DNA of 64,000 nucleotides from Adenophora triphylla var. japonica (lineage: Eukaryota > Streptophyta > Magnoliopsida > Asterales > Campanulaceae): NCBI GenBank assembly GCA_022495995.1, contig JAFEMH010006930.1:44220-108219 (forward strand), given 5' to 3'. How positions within the stretch are numbered: the first letter of the stretch is position 1; the number at the start of each line of letters is the position of its first letter. The position numbers and the translations under genes were made by a program. The notes below the pieces were generated by a model that saw only the letters and a list, made by a program, of their open reading frames with translations, ran no database searches and had not been told where the DNA came from. Of the stretch, positions 1 through 10,711 are shown one piece after another.

Positions 1-266
1 CCCTCCGTCCCATTAATTAGTTCACTTTTTTTGACTCGACACGCAAATTAAGGGTGGAGAAAATGTTGTGAATGTAATAGTAAAATAGGAGAGAGAATGA
101 GTGGAGGAAATAATAAATTTGAAAAATATTATGAGTGTAATAGTAAAATAGGAGAGAGAATGAGTGGGTGGAATAGTAAAAATTCTTTGCTAAAAAAGAA
201 AAGGTGAAGATTTAAATGGAACACCCAAAATGGCAAAAGATGAAGTTATCAATGGGACGGAGGGAG
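1..266. mobile_element. Stowaway-like MITE (Tc1/mariner type), left end cut by window edge
   Basis: The window opens on CCCTCCGTCCC and the mirror sequence GGGACGGAGGGAG ends at 266, followed by TA. This is the classic Stowaway terminal inverted repeat; only the outermost CT of the left end lies outside the window. The interior is about 250 bp, AT-rich and non-coding, with a short internal duplication (GAATGAGTGG and AATAGTAAAATAGGAGAGAGAATGAGTGG-like segments near 75-165). Such elements are non-autonomous and are moved by mariner-type transposases acting in trans. Confidence 0.88.
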
Positions 267-416
267 TATTATCTATCGAGAGTTAGGCTCTTCAATTCAA
301 GCTCTTTTATTCCTATTATTCATATCCTTGTCAAACTTATCTAATAAAGTTATTTTTTTTCTTTTTCTTTTAGGGGCTATGCGAATGAATATAAATATTA
401 TCAATTCACCTATTAC

Positions 417-633
417 CAGGGACGGATGTACAGTGGTGCCTGGTGTTATCCAGACAATCAATTTTTTTTTTTTGCAAAATGTACAATTCTCATGAACTCT
501 AAGCAGAGCTCAGAACATGTATGAATAGGCAAACTGAACAAGAAGATAGTGATTTTGAATTTTAGTTTCGCGTCAATTTTTTTTTTAGTAAAGAACAGAC
601 AACACCAAATGTTTTGATGTAGATCCGCCACCG
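417..633. mobile_element. hAT-like MITE with 8-bp target duplication
   Basis: The left end CAGGGACGGATGTACA matches the inverse of the right end (TGTAGATCCGCCACCG) at 12 of 16 positions. The flanks are CCTATTAC (409-416) and CCTATCAC (634-641), an 8-bp duplication with one mismatch, as hAT elements make. The 217-bp interior has two T tracts and no coding potential. The similar short sequences just inside both ends (GGTGTT, then AACACC) extend the inverted symmetry. The class is inferred from end sequence and duplication length. Confidence 0.6.
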
Positions 634-1002
634 CCTATCACATTTTTAACATTCAACTACTCATGCTCGCCCTGTAATTTTCAAGTCAATCCGTACAAGT
701 GTTAAATATTTATGCATTCTATCATAAGAATTTGTTGTACTTTGATCATTGGCATTGTCATGCTTTTCCTGAGTTATTTTCTCATAGCTTCTAAAAAGAT
801 AGAAAATGAGAATGGAAAATGTTTACAGATACTGTCGTAGTAGACAAAAAGAAAAAGAACCTGAGAATGTAATAAAAGCTACCTAAAAAAGATGTTATTT
901 ATAAAAAAAACATGTAAGTTGTGATATTATAAAAAACTATTTTTCTTTTCTTTCTTTCTTTCTTTCTTTTTTTTTTTTGCCTTTTTACCTTTCAATTAAA
1001 AT

Positions 1003-1160
1003 AACTGATAAATGCATTTATCAGTTGTTCATAGCTAATAAATTCATTTATCAGTTTTTTAAAGAATATTTTGTGCTTGGTTTTTGCTATAAACAACTGA
1101 TAAATGCATTTATCAGTTATTTATAACAGATAAATGCATTTATCATTTATTTGACAGATA
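1003..1160. repeat. Cluster of palindromic TAAATGCATTTA repeats
   Basis: A perfect 24-bp palindrome with core TAAATGCATTTA and ends AACTGA/TCAGTT occurs at 1003-1026 and again at 1095-1118. Degraded copies follow at about 1039-1060 and 1128-1150. The spacing between the perfect copies is 92 bp. No transposon ends or coding sequence are associated with it. A poly(A) run of about 24 bp follows at 1165-1190. Confidence 0.75.
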
Positions 1161-1189
1161 AACGCAAAAAAAAAAAAAAAAAAAAAAAA

Positions 1190-2815
1190 GAGATTTTTGT
1201 AATATTTAAAAAGTTTTTTTGTAATTTTCAACTTGTGTAATTTTTTTTGTAATATCCACCTTTCAAAAATAATTTTTGGTAAATGTCCCTAAAAAGTTTT
1301 GTGCCGAGAGGATTTGGGGATTGTAACCCGTTCTTCATACTTTATTTTCTAAGGTGGTAAACGACATGCAAAAAAGAAAATCGTCACATTATACAAATAT
1401 TTTAAGTTTACACATCATTTTTCTTCAAATAGAAAATAGAAAATTTATTACACTTTGGAAAAGGGTAAAACAATTATCTAACTCATCAAAATTGAAAGAG
1501 TGTGCATATGAAATGAATGACCTGCTTTTTTTATAAATAACGGATGCTGTAGGATTAGAGCAAGTGGAAGTATTTAAAAAATCAATGATGAAAAATTTAC
1601 CAATTAAAATCTCTACTTTTCAAGACTTAACTATAGTTAAGCAAAAAAGAAAATAGTAAATGACAAAAAGTTTACTGCTATATCCGACACTATGACCTAC
1701 ATGTGAAAACAAAACATCATTTTCTCTCTCTATTTTTTGTTGAGTTGGTTTTGGGAGACACTAGTTTCTCTCAAATATTATAAAAAGACCTGTTTTGTTT
1801 TAAAAATCGGTTCAATGACCAGTTCAAAAAGCCGGGTTAGTTTGATTTATAATTCATGTACCGATTTTTTTAAGTTAAAAACAAGACTTTTCCCCCAAAA
1901 TTTTCTGTTTTTCGTTCACTATCATCCTTTTGTCTGGTAATGAATTAGATCATACAAATTTTCCATTTTCTCCAACTCATTTATTACAGTTTACAATGTC
2001 CAACCCATGAACTGCTCTATAAAAAAACATGAAATGCTGGAATTTAAGTTGTTCTTGAATAAATCACAACAGTATTTTGGAACGCTAAACCATGTATCAA
2101 ATTATTAACTCCGTTTCAAAATAAATATTACAAAAAAAAAAAAAAAACTTGATTGATTAAGTGCATATCTAAAAAAAAATCACATTCATTTTAGAATGAA
2201 GTGAATACGATTGCTGATTGCAGAACTTAATAATTTAGAGTTATCACATGCTTATATCACCCAAAATACATCCAAAATGTTAAACTGTTAATGTTGTTCA
2301 CATATTCAACTGCAACTAATACACCTCTCCAAAAGCAACTCATAAATTGATATGGTCAAAAATTACTTTTGGTGCCCTCTACAATTAGTTCGTGTTGAAA
2401 AGTTGATTTAGTATACAAAGCATAACATTATAAATAATTAAATAACATAAAAATACTAATTATGATTTAAAAACCAAAATAATGTACCATGAAGGTTGAA
2501 GAACTCAGACTCATTGACATAGATGGTAAAGGAGACAGAGAATATCAAATTGTTTCATGACCCTAAAATAAATGAAGATAAATTTCTTCATTAAAAAACA
2601 AAGCAGGGACATCGCGTGGAGGTGAAAAATGAGCTAAAATTATTAGTACATACCTAGGGAAAATTTTGCGAGATGGAAGAATTAGGGATGGTTGAAGAAA
2701 TGATTGAATTGCTATCATATATTTAATGAAAAGAAAAGTTTAAAGTAAATAACTATTTAATAATCACAATTCAAAGAAAATCATAAAAATATGCAGCAAT
2801 AAAAACTTATAATGC
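1190..2815. other. AT-rich intergenic stretch, nothing recognised
   Basis: Only short ORFs without recognisable domains occur here, together with homopolymer runs. A short sequence at 2106-2130 (ACTCCGTTTCAAAATAAAT) resembles a decayed Stowaway end. I see no promoter, RNA gene or exon that I can support. Confidence 0.6.
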
Positions 2816-5069
2816 AAGTTTTTGTATCAGACAACTGGTCTTGTTATGTCCTACTTGTTTACAAACAGAACATTTTTTTTCCCACTTGATTCTCCATAGT
2901 GCATTTCTGCCTTAACGATTTAGGTCATCCCTTTGATGAAACATGTGGTGGATCTAACAAATTAGATAAAGGCACACTAGATAGCACTCGACAATCATGT
3001 TCAGATTGTTCTTCACCAATGAAATCAGAATGGGTTTGGCTTTCGTTATTCTCATTTTCTATGTCCAAGTGTTCAGAATGAACCTTTTGTAGGGCAAGTA
3101 CTAGATGATCATGTTTCTTTTGTGATTTTTGTCTTCTTCAACAATTTCCAAAAAATTCATCATCAAACTATTCCTCCGTAATGTTGAAGTAATTTGAGAG
3201 TCTTCATGTATCAACTCACCTGGATCTTCTTGTATAGCAAGTGACTTGGCATTAATTGTCCATCTTTGTAGAACATATTCCTTTGGCAAACTATTCTATG
3301 AATGATTTTTTCACAAACTTTGCAAGAATGTGTATACAAAGTATTTCAAAAAACTCAAACATGTGACACGAACAAACAACACTCTTGTCGAAGATGTCAA
3401 GGACTACCTCATATTTGGTTTTTCCTTTCCCGTAGGCACTATGAGATATCCTTTTTTGGTCTCATCTTGATTGTGTTTTGATGCCGTGTACTTTTGACTT
3501 GAAAATATTTCTTTTTGAAACATCAAAAATATCTTTTGCGTATAGATAGCAGTTGCATCTGCTTCCATTTTGTAACATATCTTCAACACATGTGTGGTAT
3601 TCTTAGTCTTCAAATCCTTTTCCTTCTCTTTAAGATATCTTGCATCTAATGGTTTTTCATATTGAAGGACAAAATCACTTACTAATGTACTTGAACGGAC
3701 AAATCCTTTGAAAAACTTATTCATACTCTCACTTCTTTGGGTCATTGATATTCCAGCACAAAACATTGTTCATAAATATGCTGGATTCCATTGCTCATGC
3801 TGCCCTTATAACTTATTTAGCCTTTCATTTTTCTACAACTCATACTTCAGAATCATTTCATTCCACTCATATTCAAACTCCTCAATTGTGACTGTACCAT
3901 GAATGCAATGGTGAAATTCTTCTTGAAAAGAAGGAGTTTTGTTGAAAACATGCCCCAAATAGGCAAATACTCTGGAACTTTTTGCAAAATATGCCACATG
4001 CACAAACAATGAGTTGTATTCGGTAGAACCTCAGCAATTGTTGCACGCATAGATTTATCTTCATCGTTTATTATTACTGAAGGAGCATGCCCAAACATTG
4101 ATGCAAGCCATGTTCTTAATAACCAAACATATGGACTTGTTGTTTCATTTACAAGTAATGCACACCCAAACATAACTGATTGGTGATGGTGGTTAATCCC
4201 GGTAAATGGAACAAAATACATGCTATAAATATTATAAATATGTAGCATCGAAAGTCACAACATCTCCAAAAAAAATTGTATGCTAACCTTGACCTTGCAT
4301 CTGCCCAAAAATAATTTCCCATGCGATTGTTTTTATCTAACTCGATTGAATAAATAAAACCTGGATTTTTGGACTGGCACTCCATGAAATAATCATATAA
4401 CCTTTGTGCATCTCCATCTTTAAGGAGTTTTCTGCTTGTTTTCCCTACATGATTCTGAACATCCACAAGAGCGCAACCAACATTAGCTTCACCACCGGAG
4501 CCATGACTTAACATAGACATTATCTTTCTAGGAGCAATACCAGCCTCATTTAGAACATTAATAAGATTTTTCTGAGCCAGCGTAATCTTTCTATGTCCTC
4601 GAAGCATTCTTGTGGTCCTCGGTGTATACAATTCATTGTTATGATCAGTTGTGAGCCTGATTAGAACCCATTTTCCAGTATCTCTTTGTAGACTAACACC
4701 CATCATTGTTTTACATCCAGTTTTTATATTTGACTGATTCCTTTTTGATTTGGGAAATTTTTCTTGATTACTTTCTTTAGGATTTCCTTCCCTTGAGCAT
4801 GCATAATTTACACCAATCAATAACTTATCATACTGTGATAATCGAGTATAACTTACCTTTATGTCAAATCCAAAACGTCTTGCGAATGTCTTATAACACA
4901 CCTTAACGTCTTCTAAATTATCGAATGACTTGCCCTTACATGGCTCGAGTGGATCTTCACATGATGAAAATTGTGGCATGCCCTGCTTTTCATTATTTTC
5001 TCCCGTTCTTGCACCGCCAATCATCACTTCTTCTTCATCTTGCCTAGATTCCAAGTGATTATCAGCCAT
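2816..5069 (-). pseudogene. FAR1-related (FRS/FHY3-like) pseudogene, MULE-transposase-derived
   Basis: Family members are nuclear transcription factors domesticated from Mutator transposases. Reading the minus strand from the ATG at 5069, the order is: acidic N terminus; FAR1 zinc-binding domain (YKTFARRFGFDIKV near residue 65); MULE transposase core (GINHHHQSVMFGCALL, near 4210-4160); FCAGISMTQRSESMNKFF near 3765; SWIM finger (CSCH at 3363-3374, then CIH); PKEYVLQRWT; and a C-terminal CxxC...GHNKTSC knuckle near 2835-2885. The reading frame is broken near 4265, near 3915 and at about 3408, with in-frame stops between 3770 and 3840, so it is not functional. The FAR1 domain has DHNNEL where family members usually have HNH. 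No introns are needed to explain the order. It could be a decayed MULE rather than a host FRS gene, but no terminal repeats are visible. Confidence 0.85.
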
Positions 5070-5204
5070 AATCTTCTTTAAATTTTTTGAACTGCTAGAA
5101 GTAACTTTATATAAATGAATGTTGATACTAACATCAATTACACTCAAATTACCATTTAAAATAAATGAATTCTAGAAAAATAATATTAAAACCCAAATCA
5201 TCAA

Positions 5205-5272
5205 ATACCCGTCTCAAAATAAATAGTTTTATTAATAATTAAAAATAGATACTTATTTTGTAATAGAGGGAG
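5205..5272. mobile_element. Decayed short Stowaway-like fragment
   Basis: The segment runs from CCGTCTCAAAATAAATAG to TTATTTTGTAATAGAGGGAG followed by TA. The two ends are imperfect inverted repeats like those of Stowaway MITEs (TCTCAAAATAA against TTATTTTG). It is only about 68 bp, so it is an internal-deletion remnant. It lies just upstream of the FAR1-like pseudogene start. Confidence 0.45.
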
Positions 5273-7507
5273 TATTGATTTAAGATTTTGAAAATCAAAT
5301 AAAGTTGAGAGAAGTAGACTTTGTCAAAATATTACCTCATCCAAGATAAATAAAAACAATTGTGAGCGATTTGTAGATGATCGTTCCTGGAGAAGATGAA
5401 TGGTCGATAAAATGTTGCAGCCGAAGAAGAGGGCGGAGCTATACATAGTGATTTTTTTCTTTGGATTTGGGGTAGATTAGGATGTGGTTAAAAATATCTC
5501 ACTTAACCAATTGTAAATTGCACTCAACCTTGGTTGGAGATTTAAGTTAAAATGAACACGTGTCTTTTTTTTAATGGGATCCATTTTTTAGATTAAAACA
5601 ACCCGTCCATTTCTAATTTAATGTCAATTTTAAATGTCTCTTATCTCTCATCCTCAACATTCAATTATAAGAAGAGAAAAGACATTTGCGAGTTCACGCA
5701 TATCTATGTCGAAAATGATCATCATATGCCATATTTGAGTTGATTAACGATGAGAGCAATAGTAAACTACATTGATGACGCAGGAAACGATCCATATCAG
5801 CCTTATTCCAGCAATAGTTTGATCTCCAACAACTATGACCTGAAACCACGAACAAACGACTTGCCAGGGTGGTCTCCGGCTAAGACCCTCCGGCTTGATG
5901 ATGAGATGTGGTGTTAAGAGTTTGTATAAAACTGTATGGAAATAACGTAATATCAAAATAGCCAAGAATACATTACCTTTTTACGTTGGATGTAGTCTGG
6001 TATATATAGTCGTGCCTTAGGATTGATAGGAATCCCTTCAATCGTGAAGATAATGTAGGCATAACGATCTCCGTGATTGTAGAAGGCGTTTACACATTTA
6101 GTCGTAGATAGACGCACGTTTCTGTATGTCGAGGTCGCCTAAGTATTCAAGGTCGACCTGACTTTGTGCCTTGGCTTAGATGTGAATTATATAAGTGATC
6201 GTAGTCAGATGAAACTAGGTAAGGACCAAAGATGGTCGGACAATGAGCTAGGTCGACTGAGCTTATGTTGGTGGGCCGTAGGTGCAGCGGCAACTGGATT
6301 GGCCCAATTAATAACTGTGTATGTGTAATGCATGGAATGTTGGGCTTCAATCATTAGGCCTAGCCCGTCACTTTTATTCCGTTCAGTGGCCCCCAACTTT
6401 ATGTGTTGACGTTGTCGACCAGGAAGTTATGAAAAATTTATGTGATAGCTTACATGTCTCGCTGTTGAAAGGTCGAGGAGTAGAAGTAGGTCGCTCTCGA
6501 CCATTAACTTTTGGAGGTTGGACATGCTGTTTAATGCGCCGTAATTTCCGTCATAATGGTACGGTTCTAGCGATTGGACAACTGTCTTGGAAATCGCTGC
6601 TGAGCATTAACTGACAAATTTGAACGGTTATTTCACCCACAATTTCTAATTCAGGTAAGGAAAATGAGACGTATTAAAGGAAGAATCTCTTTCCTTTTCA
6701 AACTTTACAAACCTCTAGCAAACAAGTACTCCAGCAAGAACAAAAGCAAGGCATTTGATTTTCAAGTGTAGCCGAGCTTTCCGCTTCGTCTTTGAGTTCC
6801 ATCTTTCTCGAACCAATCAAGGTACCTGTCAATTTCTATGTATTAGGTTTATTTTCAAGTTTCTCCCCCTATTCTACCATGGCTAGGACCTTTGACTTCG
6901 AGCTAGGTGTTAGGTATAGGTATAACTCCATAAACCTTAGGATTTATAAGAGGCTAAAGGGTCCATGGACATAACTGACTAGAGAGGAGGCATTACCATT
7001 CTAAATAGGTGGGGCTTATTCCATGGCATGGTAGGGTTCCCAGCAGGTGAGAGTATGGGGGATTTGGAGGCGGATGATCCACGGATTATCCGTTTCCGTC
7101 TATTCAATAAACTGATCGACCACCTCATAATATTCTATATCAAGTCCAATAAACCCCCTTTCCCTAGGGAGAGGTTAGCATTCCCAGGGGAATTTAGGTC
7201 GCCCTTAGGTAGTTCGGAACTTACTTCAACTAGGTCTAATTCCCTGTTTATGTGTCTTCTGTAGATATGGCAGCTCAACAATCTTCAGTTTTACTTCGTC
7301 GAGATCCACTTTAGGCAACATCGTGGATAAATTTTGCTCGACCGTGGTTCCAGGTCGCAATGAGAGGGGATATATGGCCCTCAACCTAGTCATAGGTAGG
7401 AAGAACGCTGAATCCCGCATCAAAATCCTTCAAAACTTCTTCGAGGTCCCTAAAGATGACTTCCACCTCACCCATTTCACGGAGCGGCAAAGGAAGGCTC
7501 AATCTTG
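5273..7507. other. Degraded, unrecognised sequence, possibly an old retroelement
   Basis: No coding region with a recognisable domain is visible in this 2.2-kb stretch. A motif GGTCGA(C/G) recurs between about 6125 and 6500. A short open frame at 7028-7264 (PFPRERLAFPGEF) and another at 7323-7507 have no clear family. Because a gag-like ORF follows directly at 7508, this may be the 5' part of the same older element, but I see no LTR boundary. Confidence 0.4.
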
Positions 7508-7630
7508 GATGCACTATTTCTGGAGTGCATGGCCGCTGTCCCCATGCAATTGGGCGCCAACACCATGAGGGTGTTGGTTTGTTTTGCTATGGTTTGCAGG
7601 TTCGTTGGGTACGAACCATGTATGCACGTG
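7508..7630 (+). pseudogene. 5' part of a gag-like (gypsy-type transposon) ORF, split by Tat element 1
   Basis: The frame from 7508 reads DALFLECMAAVPMQLGANT... up to the insertion point and resumes in the same frame at 27812. The joined reading resembles the N-terminal gypsy-type transposon protein family (Pfam PF04195-like), common in plant retroelement gag regions; that family call is from memory of its pattern. No start codon can be assigned, because the upstream sequence is degraded. The disruption by a 20-kb retrotransposon means the ORF is dead. Confidence 0.45.
7626..7630. repeat. Target-site duplication ACGTG (left copy) of Tat element 1
   Basis: ACGTG directly precedes the TGTAAG start of the 5' LTR, and ACGTG directly follows the TTACA end of the 3' LTR at 27807-27811. 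A 5-bp duplication is the expected product of retroviral-type integrase. It shows that the two LTRs belong to one insertion. Confidence 0.93.
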
Positions 7631-9363
7631 TGTAAGTGCTCCAATTTGAGTTGTTAGTATTTTCGTTAGAAAATTAACGAAAGTCCTAACTTTCCTAACA
7701 TTTCTAACAATTTCTAACTTTTCTAACAAATCAAGGGTAGATTAGGGATTGCTATTTAAAGTTAAACCAAGAAAAGAATCTCACAAAAGCAAAATAAAGG
7801 TCAAAAACCCGAAATGGAATTTCTTTGGAACAAAAGCGGTTGCTTAATTTGAAAAATATTCTTCCTGTCCAAAGCCTGGAGCAGCATTTAATGCACCAGG
7901 CACGCCTTCAAGACCATCCGCGCGGATGAATTTGAATTCCCAGAGTGCCTATAAATTGAACCCCTCAGTCTCATTTTTAGGGAGCCACAACAGAATTCAC
8001 AACAAAACCCTGGCGAAAATACAAGAGAAAACAGTGAGAATTCCCTTGAATTGTCACCTTTTTCTCTTGATTATTTTCCCAAATCACACCCACTAAATAC
8101 TCTCAAATTCAAGCCTCAAACACTCTTAAATTCAAGCCTCAAACTCAAAAAATCAAGAGAAGATTGGTAAACCCTCCTTCTCCTTACCCTAAATTTCTCT
8201 CATCCATGCATGTATCTCATACTTTGAAGATGTAACTTGTTCTTCTCTTGCCCTAGATCCAAGAGGATCACCATGGAAGTTCATCTCCATGGATGATCCT
8301 CTACAAGGATCAACATTTCTTTCAAAATTATTTTTACTACTTGCAAACATATTTTCAAAACCCTAAAAACCATTTTCATACATAAAATCTTGATTTCAAA
8401 GCTAAATCTCCCCTTCCCAAGCAAATGAAATGCTTAAGTCCTAATGTACCCTAAGGATGGCTTGATATAGTAGATCACCACTAAAATTTCTAGTGACTAC
8501 TAATCAAAGCCTAAGGAAATGGGGACAAGCATGGATGCAAAACCCCCTTTAAAATCACATTTCCCTTCAAGAACATTTTGCTGTCCAGTAGCATTATTCT
8601 AAGACCTCTGTCCATGGTATAATTTTTTGTACACAGAAGAACTTGAAATTTGGTGTTAACTACAAAACACTTTTTGTAGCCAACATCTATAGATTTCCAG
8701 ACATATTTTTACTTTATTCTTTTCGTGAGTAAAACTCCCTTTTTCAAATTATTTTCTAAAGGTCAGTTCATCAGTCTCTGGAAATCCAGATTCCACATCT
8801 GAGATTTCCAGAAGGTTTTGGTCTACCAAATTATTTCCAAATGGAAAATCCTTTTGAAGAAACCTTTTTTAAGGTGTTTTGAACAACTTTCATTCTTGGA
8901 CTTTCCCCATATTTTGAATTTTTAAAGCTCTTAAATCCATTTTAAAATCAAGTGTCCACTGCCTTTTTCATTCTGGCAGAATTGGTTTCCAACTTCAAGG
9001 AATCTTTTGAGTACCAAAACTCAACCAAAAAATCATACCAAAAATCATGGGACTTGTTTAATGTCTTATAAAGAGTTCTCAATTTTTATTTTTCTCAGTT
9101 TGAACTTATTTTGGCCAAAGGAACACACACACACACACAAATGGCTTTTAAGCTTGGAAGACTCGTTTTTACGAGGCATTCCGGGTGAACACTAACGTTC
9201 TTCCCGGCGTGTAACGTGACCTCCGAACCCAAATCTCTAATCTCGGGCATTTTTCAAAGTTTTGGCCCTTAAAACAAAAATGGCGTGGCGACTCCGTATT
9301 TTTCGATTGATTTTCAAAGAAGAGAAAAATACCAATCTTTCGAAAAATGGCAACATCGTTACA
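7631..9363 (+). repeat. 5' LTR of Tat element 1
   Basis: The LTR begins TGTAAGTGCTCC and ends ATCGTTACA, and is repeated at 26068-27806. It holds a palindrome at 7915-7928, a TATA box at 7950-7957, a candidate splice donor (ATTG then GTAAAC) with GT at 8167-8168, and a CA microsatellite at 9122-9139. Transcription should start shortly after the TATA box, so U3 is about 350 bp and the rest is R and U5. Confidence 0.95.
7915..7957 (+). promoter_or_regulatory. LTR core promoter: 14-bp palindrome plus TATA box (Tat element 1)
   Basis: CATCCGCGCGGATG (7915-7928) is a perfect palindrome with three CpG steps. TATAAATT starts at 7950. The distance from palindrome centre to TATA start is 28.5 bp. The 3' LTR keeps the arrangement with one CpG-decay change (CATCCACGCGGATG, 26352-26365; TATA at 26387; same 28.5 bp). 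The palindrome core recurs near both antisense genes of this element. Confidence 0.7.
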
Positions 9364-9364
9364 G

Positions 9365-9382
9365 TGGCGACTCCGCTGGGGA
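9365..9382 (+). promoter_or_regulatory. Primer-binding site of Tat element 1
   Basis: TGGCGACTCCGCTGGGGA begins two bases after the LTR end. The leading TGG matches the CCA end of a tRNA, and Tat/Ogre elements have been reported to use tRNA-Arg. Element 2 has the near-identical TGGCGACTCTACTGGGGA. I did not align it to a tRNA set. Confidence 0.8.
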
Positions 9383-10307
9383 GAAATTAAGTTTTATCTT
9401 TTCAAAAAAAAAGAAAAGCTTTTGTGGGTCAAGTTTCTGTCTCGGAATTCGAAACCATTTGTTGTGTGTGTGTTGGTTTTGCACATTTTGTGTTGTTTTT
9501 GGCCGCCTCGGAAAAGTCAAAATTTTGACTATCGGACCCGTTGCCTGGAATTTTGAATTATGTGTTTATGTGCTTATGTGTTCATTTGCTTTCAAAAAAA
9601 AAAAAGAAATTCAAAAAAAAAGGGGGTTTCAAAAAAAAATCATTTTGTGCATGCATCATACTTTTTAAGACACATGCGAAAATTTCTATTTTACTCAGAA
9701 AAAGAAGATAGACTGCTTGCACACTACGCGCACTTGGCCTTACACTGCACACTACGTCCCTAACCCGGGGAAATCCCTGTAGCGGCCCGTTTGGTCTTAT
9801 TACGCCTCTCGGTGCAAGCACGAGACTACCCAAACATCCCATGGAGCCTCGTGTCGACCATGCACTTGTCCGTGACACACTTTGTCCGAGACCCGGTTGG
9901 TTTTTAGTCTGGTCTGTGTCATGCCCTGTCTGTGTATAGACCTTTCCTTTCAAGCCTTAGTCGGCATACCAAGTCAATATCTTTCGGGGACCCTAATCAG
10001 TCGAAGTCCTGCCGGTTTTCCGTCACGGGCTTTGACCAGATATTGACTGGCGCCTTGACTTTGACTGGCACAAATTATACACTGACTCCCAGCATGACAC
10101 TGAGTCATCAAGAATTAACGATTATTCCATGCCTAATTACGGCCTAATTGACGACAAGTCAAGATCAATTGTGGACATTTATCAGTCCGAATCATGCCGA
10201 CTTTTTGTCGAGCCCTCGGACATGATCTTGACTTTGACGTCAGCTTTGTCCGTAATTTACATCGAATGCTCGTTAAAACTCGATTACCCGCCAGACTTTT
10301 AGGATCG

Positions 10308-10482
10308 TTTTCTTTCGGTCGATGGGACCCGCTTGCCCTATAGGACCCTCGCCCGGGGCTGTCCGCCCTGGAAAGTCGAAATACAGGTGGAATACGAGGG
10401 GCTTATAGACGTAGTGATGGGGCCCACTGATCCAGGATCCAGAGTAGTTTGCGAAAAAGAAGAGCAATATTTTCCAACCGAT
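10308..10482 (+). promoter_or_regulatory. Conserved untranslated leader block (Tat element 1)
   Basis: This 175-bp block is strongly alike in both Tat elements, although the sequence between them has diverged. Shared words include GCCCTATAGGACC, ATACAGGTGGAATAC, TATAGACGTAGTGATGG and CCACTGATCCAGGA. The partner is at 52193-52352. A second shorter conserved segment, CACTTGTCCGTGACACACTT, lies at about 9867. Position between primer site and gag suggests packaging, dimerisation or translation control of the genomic RNA; that is inference. Confidence 0.6.
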
Positions 10483-10711
10483 TAGGTTAATAAAACATGT
10501 TTTAAGTAAACAAGAACAAATAACCGCATGTTGCATGAGCCCAAAGCCCAAACACCTACCCTCCTTCATTCTCAGACATCTAAACCCTCGTGCCTTTTCC
10601 CCCGCAGCTCCTCACAAAGCTTGGTTTCGGGCACCGGGTCACCGTTTGATCAGTTGGGAAGAGTCAAGCGAATCGTCAGCTTCACCGTTTGTTCCGACTC
10701 TGGGTTTCAGA

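Larger units (their letters stand above)
8167..10710 (+). other. Candidate leader intron from LTR to gag start (Tat element 1)
   Basis: The donor GT at 8167-8168 lies in ATTG|GTAAAC within the transcribed part of the LTR. The acceptor is TTTCAG at 10705-10710, one base before the gag ATG at 10712. Splicing would remove the primer site and the long leader, which is rich in ATGs. Element 2 has the same arrangement (GT at 49850, AG ending 52564, ATG at 52567), and the third LTR has ATTG|GTAACC at 28657. This is a prediction from sequence only. Confidence 0.4.

Noticed and set aside
9365..9382. tRNA-like sequence next to the LTR
   Set aside because: It is complementary to a tRNA 3' end as a primer site and cannot fold as a tRNA gene. 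I found no true tRNA or rRNA gene in the window.
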